From positions 35,152,727-35,216,726 of the forward strand of contig CM038048.1 in the NCBI GenBank assembly GCA_021397845.1: a DNA stretch of 64,000 nt. The letters are read 5' to 3'. This DNA is from Areca catechu (taxonomy: Eukaryota; Streptophyta; Magnoliopsida; Arecales; Arecaceae). Under the pieces are notes generated by a model that saw only the letters and a list, made by a program, of their open reading frames with translations, did not search any database and was not told the DNA's origin. The translations under genes and the position numbers were made by a program. This document shows, piece after piece, positions 22,689 through 34,079 of the stretch (positions within the stretch are counted from its first letter, which is position 1; each line of letters starts with the position of its first letter).

Positions 22689-22810
22689 TAAGGTTCTCGG
22701 TACCGGTACCGGGAGCCGTATCGGTGGCCGGCCGGTACCGATACGGTGCCATACCGTACCGTGCCGACCCATGGTACGGCATGGTATACCGGTTTGAACC
22801 GGTACGCCCA
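22689..22810 (-). repeat. hAT copy 3 3' subterminal GGTACCG array
   Basis: Palindromic GGTACCGGTACCGGG, GGCCGGCCGG, GATACGGTGCC and TACCGGTTTGAACCGGTA motifs crowd the first 120 bases. They match the 3' end of copy 1, not the 5' ends. Confidence 0.7.
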
Positions 22811-22867
22811 TTTTTTTTTTATTTTTTTTGATGTTTTTTGTAATTTTTAAGGTTTTTATTTTATTTT

Positions 22868-23010
22868 TTAAGGGTTTAGGGTTTAGGGAGAATTTAGTGT
22901 TTAGGGTTTAGAGTTTAGGATTTAGGGTGGCATATTGGTTTAGGGAGAATTTAGTGTTTAGGGTTTAGAGTTTAGGATTTAGGGTGGCGTATTGGTTTAG
23001 GATTTAGGAC
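22868..23010 (-). repeat. telomere-like TTTAGGG repeats in hAT copy 3
   Basis: GGGTTTAGGGTTTAGGG, then two near-identical units of about 65 bases beginning GAGAATTTAGTGTTTAGGG. Placed like the CCCTAAA run of copy 1. Confidence 0.75.
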
Positions 23011-23159
23011 TAAATACTAATATTTAGGACTATTTTCAATTGAAATAAAATAAAAAAATGATAATTAAACTAAGATTATCAGCAATTAATGAAAGTGAAA
23101 TATAGCATAAACATAAAATTACATACCAATGTCTGGAATCTGGTAGAGTGACGATGTCC

Positions 23160-26100
23160 ATAAATATAGGGATCATGTATGTACTCTGTAGAAAATTCGG
23201 CATGTCCCTCCTACTAGGCAGCATGATACTCCTCTAAGCTCATCCCAGGAGGTATGCGTGATGGATCATAACTAATTGCAGATCCCTCTTTGATGTCCCG
23301 ACTCTGAGAGCTGTCCAGAGACTGATGATATGGCAGTGCAGGGGCCCATCCAAATATACCAGCAGCAAAATCAGATCCATAAGATGCTTCGGGCTGCATG
23401 GGATAATAATCACTGGATGCTGACGTCTCAGATGCACCATATGGATCATATAGACCAGAAGCTGCCGGTAGCTGCGGATAAGAGGATCCTGAATATGAGG
23501 ATGATCCAGATACATCCATGGATCCTACTCCACATGCAAGAGCTGCAGCTGTATCGTATCCCGAACGACCACGTGGAGCCCGTCGTCTATATGGAATCGT
23601 ATCACCATGGGGTCTATCAGATGGTAATCTATGATCTGTCCTACGTGGCATGGCTAAACTGCGACTTCCCAGTGAATCGAATATGAATAGGTGGCTGCGA
23701 CTCCTGTCCTGCCCCTCCCTGATCATTTGATCCTCCACTATCTAAAGCACTATCATCACTGTCTCTGGTATCTGAATCTGAGTGGACTGAGTGCTCCGAT
23801 GGAGGTTTAACTGCCTTTTCTTTTTCTCTGTCTCCGGGTCTACTAGATGGTGGGGAGGGACGATGTGCTGTATCTGCTGGAGCCCTGTGAGGAATATGAC
23901 TTGTTGCCCATTGTCCAGCATCCACCGCAGTCTCATTAGCTACAAAACTGACTGGTCGAGGAGGCGATCCTGGCTCATCAAGCTCTGGCATCTGCTGCTG
24001 ATCCATGACCCATCCAATCATTGGATCTTCATCCTCATCAACATATGAACTTGCAGTGGGATCGGAATATTTCAATTCTACTTTTTCTTGAATACATTTT
24101 AGCCTCAACCTTAAATTATAGTGTATATACACAAGATCGTTGAGGCGTTTTTGTTTTAGACGGTTCCTCTGCTTGGAGTGGATAAGACCAAATGTAGATC
24201 AGTTGCGCTCACATCCACTGAATGACATCGTATGGGAGAGGATCTTCATTGCAAGAATCTTCAAATTTTTAGCAGATCCACCAAAATGCACCCACCATTT
24301 AGCTACAAAAGACATAACATCATTTAGAATTTTAGATTTGGCAAAATAAAAAATTTAATCTTGATATAATATTAGACTTATTCCTTAGTAGTACCTACCA
24401 GGATTCATCTTTGATTTACTTCTGACCGCTACAGTGGATCCAAATGAATCTGTGCCATCCCTAAAAAATTGTCTGCCAGAAAAATTTGTTAGCTTATTGA
24501 AATTAATGCTCTTAAAAAACATTCAATAATTTCAACCTAACTTACTTTTTCAAGGCACATAGCAGCGATATCTGGATCGGGCTCCATCTTATATATAACA
24601 TTGCGTATGGTAGACATAAGATCCTCATCCATGGCAATGTCCGGTACGGAGTACTGAAATCTCGGATTTAGATAGTAAGCTGCACATATATTTTAAAAAT
24701 TAGTCAAGCATACTTGTATGAATCTAATTGAAACTTAATTTTTAGGGACTTCATAAATTACTACGTACCTACTAGATGCAAATCCGAACTCATTTGATAA
24801 CTCCACCGTCCATCAATGATCCGGATATACTCAGATGCATGTGATAGATCTGCCTCCTGGATCTTTTCCTTTGCTCTTTGTATCATGAAATATAAGAAAT
24901 CCATCTGAGCATACCTTTCAGAGTCCACGACTCAAAGTATCTCATATAGAGGCTTGATAGCCTCCACTACCCTCTCAGCCCGTTGCCAGAATGTCTGTCT
25001 CGTCACTAAATTTTTCACATTGCTTCTCTTAGTATTTGCCCTAGCATATCTGCTCTGCTGCCAGTCTTGACTGACAAACATCTGACGCAGCTCTGCTTTC
25101 TTGCCAAGAAGACTAATAAGTGCAATGTAATTAGTAGCAAACCATGTGACCTCCGGTCTCAATATCTCCCCTATAAAGCTCCTTATCAATAATAAGACCC
25201 ATATATGGTTTTATATAAATCTGGTGATAGATTGTGTTAGCTCAACAATTTTTTGCACCCTACGAATTTTTTCAATATCCATCAACATGAGGTCTATACA
25301 ATGTGCAGCACAAGGGGTCCAGAAAATATGCGGCTGCCGTTCCATCAAGATCTGCCCTGTAGTCCTGTACCGTGGTCCATTATCAGTGATGACCTGCACG
25401 ACATTATGCTTTCCCACCCGATCAATCACCTCCATCAATCTGAGGATATAACTGGCATCGTGCACCTGATCTGAAGCATCAATAAACTTCTGAAAAAAAG
25501 TCTTCCCATCACAATAAGTCAAGAAATTGATGATACTCCGTCTAGTAAGACCAGTCCAATCATCACATATCACCGTCAATCCATACACGGGCCACTTGCT
25601 CTGATATGAGGATATCCATCCTTTTAGCTTCTTATTGCTGTCCAGAAGATGACCATAGATATCCCTCGATGATGGATGATCTACACCTGCACCAGCAGCC
25701 TGTATAGATGAAATAGCAGAGCGATAATATGGATTATCTGCTGTATGGGTTGGGATATGACTGAAATGAAATAAGGAGGAGATGGCCCGCTATATATCCT
25801 TCTTATCTTTTTTCAGCATTGTGTCAATCCTCTGTTGCTTGGAATCTCTACTGGAAAATGCATGTGGATCGACATCATGGATAGTGGCTCCCTCTGGAAT
25901 GTCCCTGGAAGACTTCCTCCTACTGCCAAATGTTTCCAACATGGATGCAATACGGCCGGTGCCTCTCCTGACGGGCTCTCTGACTGAGGAGGTCCTCCTA
26001 AATTGTTTCTCTTCTGTAGCACTAGTAAAAAGCGGATCCTGATCCTGACTTAAAAGTTGATGGCTCGAATCATTGTCTATGCCTGGCTGCCTCCTACTGC

Positions 26101-26483
26101 CTCTGCTCATACAAGCTCGTCTGAATAGCAGCCTCCATCTGTGCCTCCTCATCAGAAGGAATAGATGCTCTCTCTGACTCCCTGGAGTAATAAGGTGGTT
26201 CTGCGGCTCTGCGGTCCACCTCTGCCTTCTTTGCTGCTCTTTCCTTCCCAGCTTTAAAATCAGCAAAGTATTTTTCATCAGCTGACGGACCTCCTGTGGA
26301 TACTGTCGACATACAGATACATCAGAATAGCCACCAGCCAAGTGCAGTTTCAACCTTGTTACCCCGATCTTTGAATTCGGTATTACACCATTTACACTTC
26401 CAGTGATGCCGACCCGAGATCATCTCTCCATGTGACCAGCCAATGTCCCGCTTCGGATCCTTATTCCTCCTTGATGGATCCAT
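23160..26483 (-). pseudogene. hAT transposase gene, four exons (copy 3)
   Basis: The start ATG is at 26483 (reading MDPSRR). Inferred exons: 26483-24769, 24679-24546, 24472-24399 and 24302 to about 23160. All three introns are short with GT-AG ends (24768-24680, 24545-24473, 24398-24303). Exon 1 carries a BED finger (WKCKWCN, then RLKLHLAGGYSDVSVC after a frame change) and an acidic linker. It also carries the DUF659 core (GLTVICDDWTGLTRRS, QVITDNGPRY, TPCAAHCIDLML). Exon 4 holds the dimerisation domain (NRLKQKRLNDLVYIHYNLRLRLK) and a long Ser/Tyr/Pro-rich tail. Defects: TAG replaces a Trp codon at about 25790-25792 (after KKDI), and frame changes occur near 26355 and 23735. The catalytic core is nearly intact. 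Confidence 0.85.
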
Positions 26484-27240
26484 ACATGAATATTTAAATT
26501 ATATATAAGGTCAATAATAATATTTATTACTTAACACTTTATTAAGCTAATTTTTAAAATTTAATTTATTTTTTTTTTTTTAAAAAAATTCAAAAAATAA
26601 ATAAAAATAAAAAAAATTTTAAATTTTAGATTTATGTAGGATTCTATCATACATGCTACATCTATTTTTTTAAGATCCTAGAAATGCATTAAAAGTCAAT
26701 TTTTTTTCAATTTAATACCTACGACACTATTCATGAGATGCACAAAACTTGAATAAATCGACATGAAATTTATAGTGAGAGTAGCTTACGAATCCTAGAT
26801 TAATAATTTATAATTACAGTTTTTTTTCTAATTATTTTTTTTAAATTAATTTATTAATCTGAAATTAATTTTTAATTCAAAAAATTATATAGTGAACAAA
26901 AAATCAAGATTTTAGTATCATTGTGTAGATCTATTCTAGATCTACCACATACTCTTAAATCATAGCCAACAAATAAATTTTGATAGCATTTCTTCTTAAT
27001 TTTTTATTTTGCACCGATTTTAACAAAAAATAATGATATGAAAGAGGAAAATACGGAAAAGAAAGGTATATATAACTTGATTCTAGCTTCCTCTTCAACT
27101 TTTGCAAGTTTGATTGGGTTGAAAATGATCGAGAAATTTTTTTTTCGTTGTTTTTCTTTCCATGACTCTGCAGCAGAGAGCTCGTAAGAGCTCTCTGCCT
27201 CTTCCTCACTTAAAAAACAAGGCAGCCCCCCCTCCCAAAA

Positions 27241-27267
27241 GTCACATGGCTACAGTAGCCATGTGAC
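27241..27267. repeat. conserved hairpin in hAT copy 3
   Basis: Perfect 12-bp arms GTCACATGGCTA / TAGCCATGTGAC with a 3-base loop, identical in arms to 5763-5791. Confidence 0.8.
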
Positions 27268-27299
27268 AAAACCAAAAGAAATTGCCCCACTTGCCCCCT

Positions 27300-27549
27300 C
27301 CCGGCCGTACCGACCCGAACTGGTGCCGAACCGGGCCGAACAGGCCGGTTTCGGCCCGTTTCGACCGGTTCGACCCGGTTCGGGTCCGGTTCGGTGCGGT
27401 AAGTTTTTTTTTTTTTGATTTTTAATGGGCTGTGCTGATTTATATGGCCAAACTGTGCCGGCCGGCCACTGGTCCGGTTCGGTACGCCCAGAACCGGCCG
27501 GTTCGGTACGCCCAGAACCGGCCGGTTCGGCACGGTTCGGAAAACCCTG
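27300..27549 (-). repeat. hAT copy 3 5' subterminal GAACCGG array
   Basis: More than a dozen CCGGTTCGG / GAACCGG motifs. A 26-base unit (CGGTTCGGTACGCCCAGAAC and its flank) is repeated in tandem near 27475-27530. It ends at the terminal repeat AAAACCCTG. Confidence 0.75.
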
Positions 27550-27560
27550 GAACTTTGCAA

Positions 27561-28893
27561 CCATGAAGGGTCATTGATGAGGCAAACTCTTGTACTTGTA
27601 TCTTTCAAAATATTCATGAAGAGTTGAGCAAAAGATGGACTTTGGCTAAGAAAGTTAAACATCATGCACCAATGTCTGTTGAAAGTTTGCTGGTTTTAGT
27701 TAGGAGATGTGGTCATGGTTTTCCTTTTGTTAAAATGATCTTAAGTACGAATATCAATAGCTTCATTCTCATAGTGCTTGTTTTTAACCTATCTGAAGAA
27801 ACTAATTACTAATGTCAATGTTTTTGGAATTGTTTAGTCTAATTTTAGCATTATGTCTGACATTCAAGATTTGACCATCTATTGTGGCCAACCATGTAGA
27901 TGAGACACCAAAAAGCAAGCAATGAAAGTGCCTTCCTTTACAAAGTTTCAAATTAGAGAAGTGAATAGGGGATTCTGTATCATCCTCTCTTCTAGTACAT
28001 GATTTTGGATGAGGATGTCCCATACATAGAGTTGGATCCTTATGACTCATTGAAGCCAATTTTCTCAACTCAAGGCAGTAAAAAAACAAGCAATGAAAGT
28101 GCCTTCCTTTACAAAGTTTCAAATTAGAGAAGTGAATAGGGGATTCTGTATCATCCTTTCTCTTCTAGTACATGATTTTGGATGAGGATGTCCCATACAT
28201 AGAGTTGGATCCTTATGACTCATTGAAGCCAATTTTCTCAACTCAAGGCAGTAAACCTCCTTATAGTTCATTCTGGAATCCTTTTTATGGGGAGAATAAA
28301 GTTGAATTGACTTGAGAGGTTTCTATTTACTTGGATACTCCTTTGAGAGACGAGGGTTTGTTCATTCTCATCCTAATTTCTCTAAAACCTAGGATAATAA
28401 ACCTTAGCCTCTAGCCTATCTTCCTAACAAAGTTTCTCTTCTTTGGATGGTCCTCCACAATTCAATCATAAGCCAAATTTGATTCTATAACAAAATCACG
28501 ATGCACCTATTGTCTATTAAAAAAGCCTACCGATAACCCCATCAACCCTGCACTTATTCCTGTCCTTAGCCACCATTATAATTGTGGGAAGTCATCATCC
28601 TGTATCATCATAACTCAAATGTAGCTTAGGTTTTGATTTTTTGTAACCATTAGTTTCAGATTTTACTGCCCTGATTCCCCATTAAAACCCAGGAAGCTTT
28701 ACCTTATCCTATCTTACATTGCCATGTTAGCCCCAGCTAATAAGCCCAACCTCTTCAACATTCTGTCTCGTGTTCTTTTGCCCTCATTCACTCTGCATTT
28801 TAACTTTATTAAGTGAAGTCATTAATCTTGTGTCACTCAACAAGTCCAGAAATCTTACAATGAAATCATGTCTCTTGGCAAGTCTTAACGTTA
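27561..28893. other. degenerate spacer with a 170-bp tandem duplication
   Basis: No complete gene. On the plus strand 27610-27745 reads IHEELSKRWTLAKKVK, then HHAPMSVESLLVLVRRCG and GFPFVKMILST without a stop. This could be a relic of an unidentified coding region, though the codon-like pattern may be chance. The tandem duplication is 27916-28085 against 28086-28257. 28260-28890 shows nothing recognised. Confidence 0.4.
27916..28257. repeat. tandem duplication, period 170 bp
   Basis: Two almost identical units starting CAAGCAATGAAAGTGCC. The second has a two-base insertion (CATCCTTTCTC against CATCCTCTC). High identity indicates a recent event or an assembly artefact. Confidence 0.85.
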
Positions 28894-29207
28894 TGTAGAA
28901 AAAGGAACTGTTTTTCTTTTTTATCAATAATATTTTGAGAATATCTTGTAACATTCCAGGAATATCAAAAGATTATGGTAAATAATCATATCTAGAAAAT
29001 ATATCAATCATATATGTATATTGAGAAACATATCAAGTATGTATATTGGAAAATATACCAATCATGTATATTGAGAAATATGTTAATCATGAATATCTTC
29101 TGTATTAGGAAACATATCAATTGGGGATTCATTATTGCTCATATATAGAGCCCACTTATACCATAAAGAAGTAAGAAAATATAATTATCTTTTTTTAAAT
29201 TATTTCA
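28894..29207 (+). repeat. copia-2 5' LTR
   Basis: 314 bp, TGTAGAAAAAGG...TTATTTCA. AATATACATGATTGA-like units are present, as in copia-1. A TATA-like ATATATAGAG lies near 29141. Confidence 0.9.
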
Positions 29208-29219
29208 TGGTATCATAGC
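29208..29219 (+). other. copia-2 primer-binding site
   Basis: TGGTATCATAGC immediately follows the LTR, one substitution from the canonical tRNA-Met type site. Confidence 0.85.
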
Positions 29220-29284
29220 AGGATGTTGGTCTGCTCTTGTAGTCGCCCTTATATAGTCGTTGCCCATACGCCGCTGCCGCCCAT

Positions 29285-30290
29285 ATGCCGCTGCTGTCCT
29301 ATGTTTCTTTCTTTACCATGTTTGACATCTTCTCCCAATCAACTCTATCTACTTACCCAAGCACTGCTACCGTAACCCATGCTTCTCGGATCCCTTCTAT
29401 TGTTGGATCTCATCCAATCCAAATTATCACCATTCGACTTAATGGTGATAACTTCTTATGCTGGTCTCAATCGGTACATATGTACATACGAAGAAAAGGC
29501 AAAATCGGCTACTTTATAGGAGATACACCGGCTTCAGATAGTGCAGATCCAATCCACTCAACTTGGGATGCTGAAAACATAATGGTAGTGACTTGGCTTA
29601 TGAATTCTATTAAAAAGGATATTAGTTCCAATTACATGTATTATTAGAATGCTAAGGAACTGTGGGATAATGTTACCTGAATGTATTCTGATTTAGATAA
29701 TCATTCTCAAATATATGAAATTACTTTGAAACTTGGAGAAGCCCGGCAAGGAAATGACACTATCACTAAATACATCCATTCTCTAAAACAAATATGCTAA
29801 GATCTGGACCTATTCAATGATTATGAGTGGAAGTCTCCTGATGATTGCAAACACAATTAGAAAATTGTGGAGGCTAATCGAATCTTCATATTTCTTGTAG
29901 TCTAATGTCAAATTTGATGATGTTCGAGGAAGGATTATTTGATGAAATTCTTTGCCTTCACTCAATGAAATTTTTTTAGAGGTTTGTCGGGAGAAAAGCC
30001 GCAGATCAGTAATGCTTGGAAAAAAGAATAGTGACATGAATGGTTTGACTGAGAACTCTGTGCTGGTTGCTGTTGAAGCCAATGCTAGTGGATGGAATAT
30101 CCCTAGCACAATGTGAAGCCTTGGTTATGGTGTGATCACTGTAACAAATAATGTCATAGTTAGGAAACTTGTTGGCTGCTTTATGGAAAACCAGCCAATT
30201 AGAAATCAAAATCTAGATGATCACAAACTAGTGCCACTATTGCTGACTCGGGTTCATTCAATAAAGAGCAGATTGATTAACTTTTGAAAT
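29285..30290 (+). pseudogene. copia-2 gag
   Basis: An open stretch at 29285-29647 includes MFDIFSQSTLSTYPSTATVT, RLNGDNFLCWSQSVHMYI, YFIGDTPASDSADPIHSTWD and VVTWLMNSIKKDISSNYMYY (UBN2-type gag). It is followed by ELWDN-like and NHSQIYEIT-like sequence with stops. The zinc knuckle WCDHCNK is broken by stops near 30130-30182. Confidence 0.88.
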
Positions 30291-32995
30291 TGCTAAAAGC
30301 TAATCCATCATCTGGTACACCTAATTATTTTTTGGCCCATTCAAATAGAAATTCCTTAGCCCTTTTTAGTACTTTGGATATGCTCCATGGATCATTGATT
30401 TGGGGGCTTGTGATTATATGACTAGTTTGTCTAATTTATTTGTTTCATATATCCCTTGTTCTGGTAATGAAAAAGAATAAATAGCATATGGTAGTCTTTC
30501 ATCTATTGTAGGCAATGGTCCAATCAAAATATTTGAAAATATTAGTTTTAAATTAGTACTTCATGTCCTTAAGCTTGCTTGCAACCCTGTTATTTGTTAG
30601 TAAATTTTTGAAGGATTCTAATTGCTATGTTACCTTTTGCGGCTTTCATTGTACTTTTCAGGACCAAATTTCGAGAAAGATGATTGGTAGTGCTAGAGAG
30701 ATAAATGGGCTATACTACTTCAACGAGAATTTCTTCGGTAATAAAAAAGCTCAAGGGCTGAGTAGTACTTGTTCTATTCCTATTTTTGAACAAATAATGC
30801 AATGACACCTTAGACTAAGCCATGTTTGTTTTCCTTATTTAAGATGCTTGTTTCCTAAAATGTTTAAAGGAGTGGATTATTCTATGTTTCATATGAAATT
30901 TGCCATTTATCTAAAGATTATTGTGATAAATTTGTTTCAAAACCATATAGTCCTTCCAAACCATTTTACTTAATTCATAGTAATGTTTGGGGACCGTCAA
31001 AAGTTACCACTTTATCTGGAAAAAGGTGGTTCGTAACTTTTATTGATGATCACACTAGGTTGTGTTGGATTTACTTAGTAAGTAAAAAATCTGAAGTAGA
31101 AAGATTTTTCAAAGAGTTCTGCTATATGATCGAAATCCAGTTTAATTTAAAAATGTGCATTCTTTGATTAGACAACGGAATCGAGTATTTTAATGAGTGT
31201 TTAGGAGAGTTTTTAAGAGATAAATATATTCTACATCAATCCACATGTTGTGACACTCCAACAAAATGGTATTGCTGTAAGAAAAATAAGACCTTACTTG
31301 AAGTTGCTAGGGCCCTCATGTTTTTTATGAATATTCCTAAATACCTCTGGGGAGATGCTGTTTTAACTGCCTCCTACTCGATCAGCAAAAAGCCAATTCA
31401 TGTTTTGAAATTTAAAATCCCTTTACAAACTTTAAAGACATCTTTTCCAAATTTTCGATTGTATTATGAGTTGCTTATAAAAATATTCGGATGCATTTGT
31501 TTTGTTCATGTTCCATAATTTTTTCAATCCAAATTGGATCCCAGGATTGAAACATGTGTTTTCATTGGATATGCTCCAAATAGAAAGGGATATAAGTATT
31601 GTAATCCATTAACAAAGAAGACTTATGTAAGCATGGATGTGTCTTTTATGGAAAAACAACTCTATTTCAATAAAATCCTTCAAAGGGAGAATATTCAATA
31701 AGAAGATAATTTTTGAGAAATTTCTAAAAATATTATGAACCTCTACCAAATTTTATTGAAACTCTAATCTGCTCTGATAAACAAATCAAGGAAATAACTG
31801 ATCCAAATAATGAAAAAAATGATTTGTTTGGTCCACAGGTACTGGGCATGATGGAATCTGAAATAGGGGAAGAATTACTATACATGGATACAAGTAATAC
31901 GAAACCTAAGCTTTAGGTTTATACTAGATGAAAGCCTCAGAGAAGTACTATTGATCCAATTGTATCTCCTGCAACTGGTCAGTCAGCACTCTTGAATGAT
32001 GGTCCTCCTATGAATGAATATCCTTTCACTAAAGGTAATTCTTAACCTTCTCTTGAGTTGTTTGACCTTGATATTCCAATTGCCCTCAGAAAAGGAACAA
32101 GATCCTGTACGAATCATCATATTGCCAAGTATGTATTTTATCAAAGATTGCCCAATAACCATAAAGCATTTATTTCAAATATTTCTAACTTGCATGTACC
32201 AAGATCTATTCAAGATGCCTTGGGTGATCCGGATTGAAAATTAGCAGTAAAAGAAGAGATGAATGCTCTCGAAAAGAATGAGGCTTGGAAGATTGTAGAA
32301 CTACCAAGAGGCAAGGCAATGATAGGATGCAAGTGGGTCTTTAATGTAAAATGCAAGGCAAATGGAAGATTGAAAGATATAAGGCCAGACTTGTAGCCAA
32401 GGGATTCACTCAAACTTATGGTATTATTACTAGGAGGCTTTTGCCTTAGTTGCGAAAATAAATTCAATCTTAATTCTGTTTTCTGTGGTAGTAAACTCCA
32501 ATTGGCCTTTATACCAACTTGACATAAAAAATCTCTTCCTAAATGATGGCTTGGGGAAGAAGTGTTTATAAATCTACCACCCGATTTTGAGGACTTGGGG
32601 ACCAACAAGGTATGTAGACTAAAAAAATTCTTGTATAGACTTACATAGTCACTTAAGGCATGGTTCGAGAGGTTTGGAAGGGTAGTAAAAAGCTACGGTT
32701 ATATCCATAGTCAAGCTGACCATACACTATTCTTCAAGCACTCGAAAGTTGGTAAACTAGCTATTTTGATTGTGTATGTAGATGATATAATAATGACTGG
32801 TGATAATAGTGCCAAAATTGTAGAACTCAAAAGAAAACTTGCACAAGAGTTTGAGATCAAAGACTTGGGGCCTCTAAAGTACTTGGCATGGAAATTGTAA
32901 GATTCAATAAGGAATCTTCGTCAACCAATCTTGGACTTAGTGAAACTGGAATGCTCGGATGCAAACAGGTCGAAACTCTAATAGAGCCCAACTTG

Positions 32996-33071
32996 AAGTT
33001 GCAGCCAGCAAAATTGAGGTGGTAGATAGAGAAAAGTTGCAGCCAGCAAAATTGAGGTGGTAGATAGAGAA
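32996..33071 (+). repeat. 38-bp tandem duplication in copia-2 RT
   Basis: Two exact copies of a 38-base unit starting AAGTTGCAGCCAGC. 38 is not a multiple of three, so the duplication breaks the frame. Confidence 0.9.
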
Positions 33072-33753
33072 AAGTACCAAAGACTTATGGGTAAACTTAT
33101 CTATTTATCACATACTCGTAGCTTTTGAAGTGAGTGTAGCAAGCCAGTTTATGCATTCACCAGGATCAAAATACTTTAAGACTACTTACAAAATCTTAAG
33201 ATACCTAAAAGGGATACCTAAAAGGGACACCTGGAAAGGGATTGCTATTTCAAATAAAGGACATTTGCAAATAGAAGCTTTTATCGATGCAGACTGGGTA
33301 GGAAGTGTAACTGATAGAAGATCAACTTCCGACTGTTGTACTTTTGTGAGAGATAATCTAATCTTGTTACCTGGTGAAGCAAGAAACAGAATATGGTAGC
33401 TAGAAGTAGTACTGAACCTGAGCTCCGTTCAATAGCACATGAAATTTGTGAGGTGATATGGATAAATGGATTACTTGAAGAATTGAAGTTTTCTATTTCC
33501 TCGCCAATAAAAGTCTATTATGATTATAAAGCTGCCATTTTTATTGCTCACAACCCAGTCCTCTATGATAGAATAAAGCATGTAGAAATGGACAAATATT
33601 TCATCAAGGAAAAACTGGACAATGGAATAATTTGCATGCTATACATTCCAATAGTTGGTCAAATTAATGATATTCTCGCAAAGGGATTGTATAAGAAACA
33701 GTTCGAGGATCTAGTAAGCAAACTTGCCATGGAAGATATCTTCAAGCCAGCTT

Positions 33754-33762
33754 GCGGGGGAG
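33754..33762 (+). other. copia-2 polypurine tract
   Basis: GCGGGGGAG lies directly before the 3' LTR start TGTGGAAA. Confidence 0.7.
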
Positions 33763-34079
33763 TGTGGAAAAAAGAGCTTTTTTTTTTTTTTTGTTTAGAA
33801 TATTTTAAGAATATCTTGTAATATTTTAGAAATATCATAAAATTATAGTGAATAATTCTATGTAGGAAATATATCAATCATATATCTATATTGAGAAACA
33901 TATCAAGTATGTATATTAGAAAATATATAAATCATGTATATTGGAAAATATGTCAGTCACGAATATCCTCTATATTAGGAAACACATCAATTGAGGATTC
34001 ATTATTGCTCTATATATAGAGTCCACTTATGCCATGAAGAAGTACAAAAATACAATTATCTTTTTTTCAAATTGTTTCA
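33763..34079 (+). repeat. copia-2 3' LTR
   Basis: 317 bp, TGTGGAAAAAAG...TTGTTTCA. Aligned by eye, it differs from the 5' LTR at many sites, indicating an old insertion. Confidence 0.9.

Larger units (their letters stand above)
22689..27549 (-). mobile_element. hAT transposon copy 3, both ends present
   Basis: A 4.9-kb hAT element on the minus strand. The 5' end (right) ends TTCGGAAAACCCTG and carries a GAACCGG array, the conserved hairpin and an AT-rich leader. The transposase gene follows, then TTTAGGG runs, a GGTACCG array and the 3' end TAAGGTTCTCGGTACCG. The candidate 8-bp target duplication is GTTTGCAA (22681-22688) against CTTTGCAA (27553-27560): 7 of 8 match, with three extra bases GAA beside the right terminus. 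This is the most complete of the three large copies and a good reference for the family. Confidence 0.85.
30690..33762 (+). pseudogene. copia-2 pol (integrase, RT, RNase H)
   Basis: An integrase reading at about 30980-31150 includes WGPSKVTTLSGKRWFVTFIDDHTRLCWIYLVS. At 31318-31518 it reads MNIPKYLWGDAVLTASYSIS and FGCICFVHVP. The RT starts EEMNALEKNEAWKIVELPRGK at about 32257 and has YVDDIIMTGDN at 32776-32808. RNase H follows (DADWVGSVTDRRSTSDCC, ARSSTEPELRSIAHEICEVIW, PVLYDRIKHVEMDKYFIKEKL), ending at LVSKLAMEDIF. A 38-bp tandem duplication at 32996-33071 shifts the frame. Stops are numerous. Confidence 0.9.
28894..34079 (+). mobile_element. complete but dead Ty1/copia element 2
   Basis: A 5.2-kb element of the same family as 17340-22483, on the plus strand: LTR, primer site, gag, integrase, RT, RNase H, polypurine tract, LTR. 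The flanking pentamers CGTTA (28889-28893) and GATTA (34080-34084) agree at only 3 positions, so the target duplication is diverged or lost. It lies upstream of the host gene exons at 35126 onward and may be inside that gene's 5' region. Confidence 0.93.
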
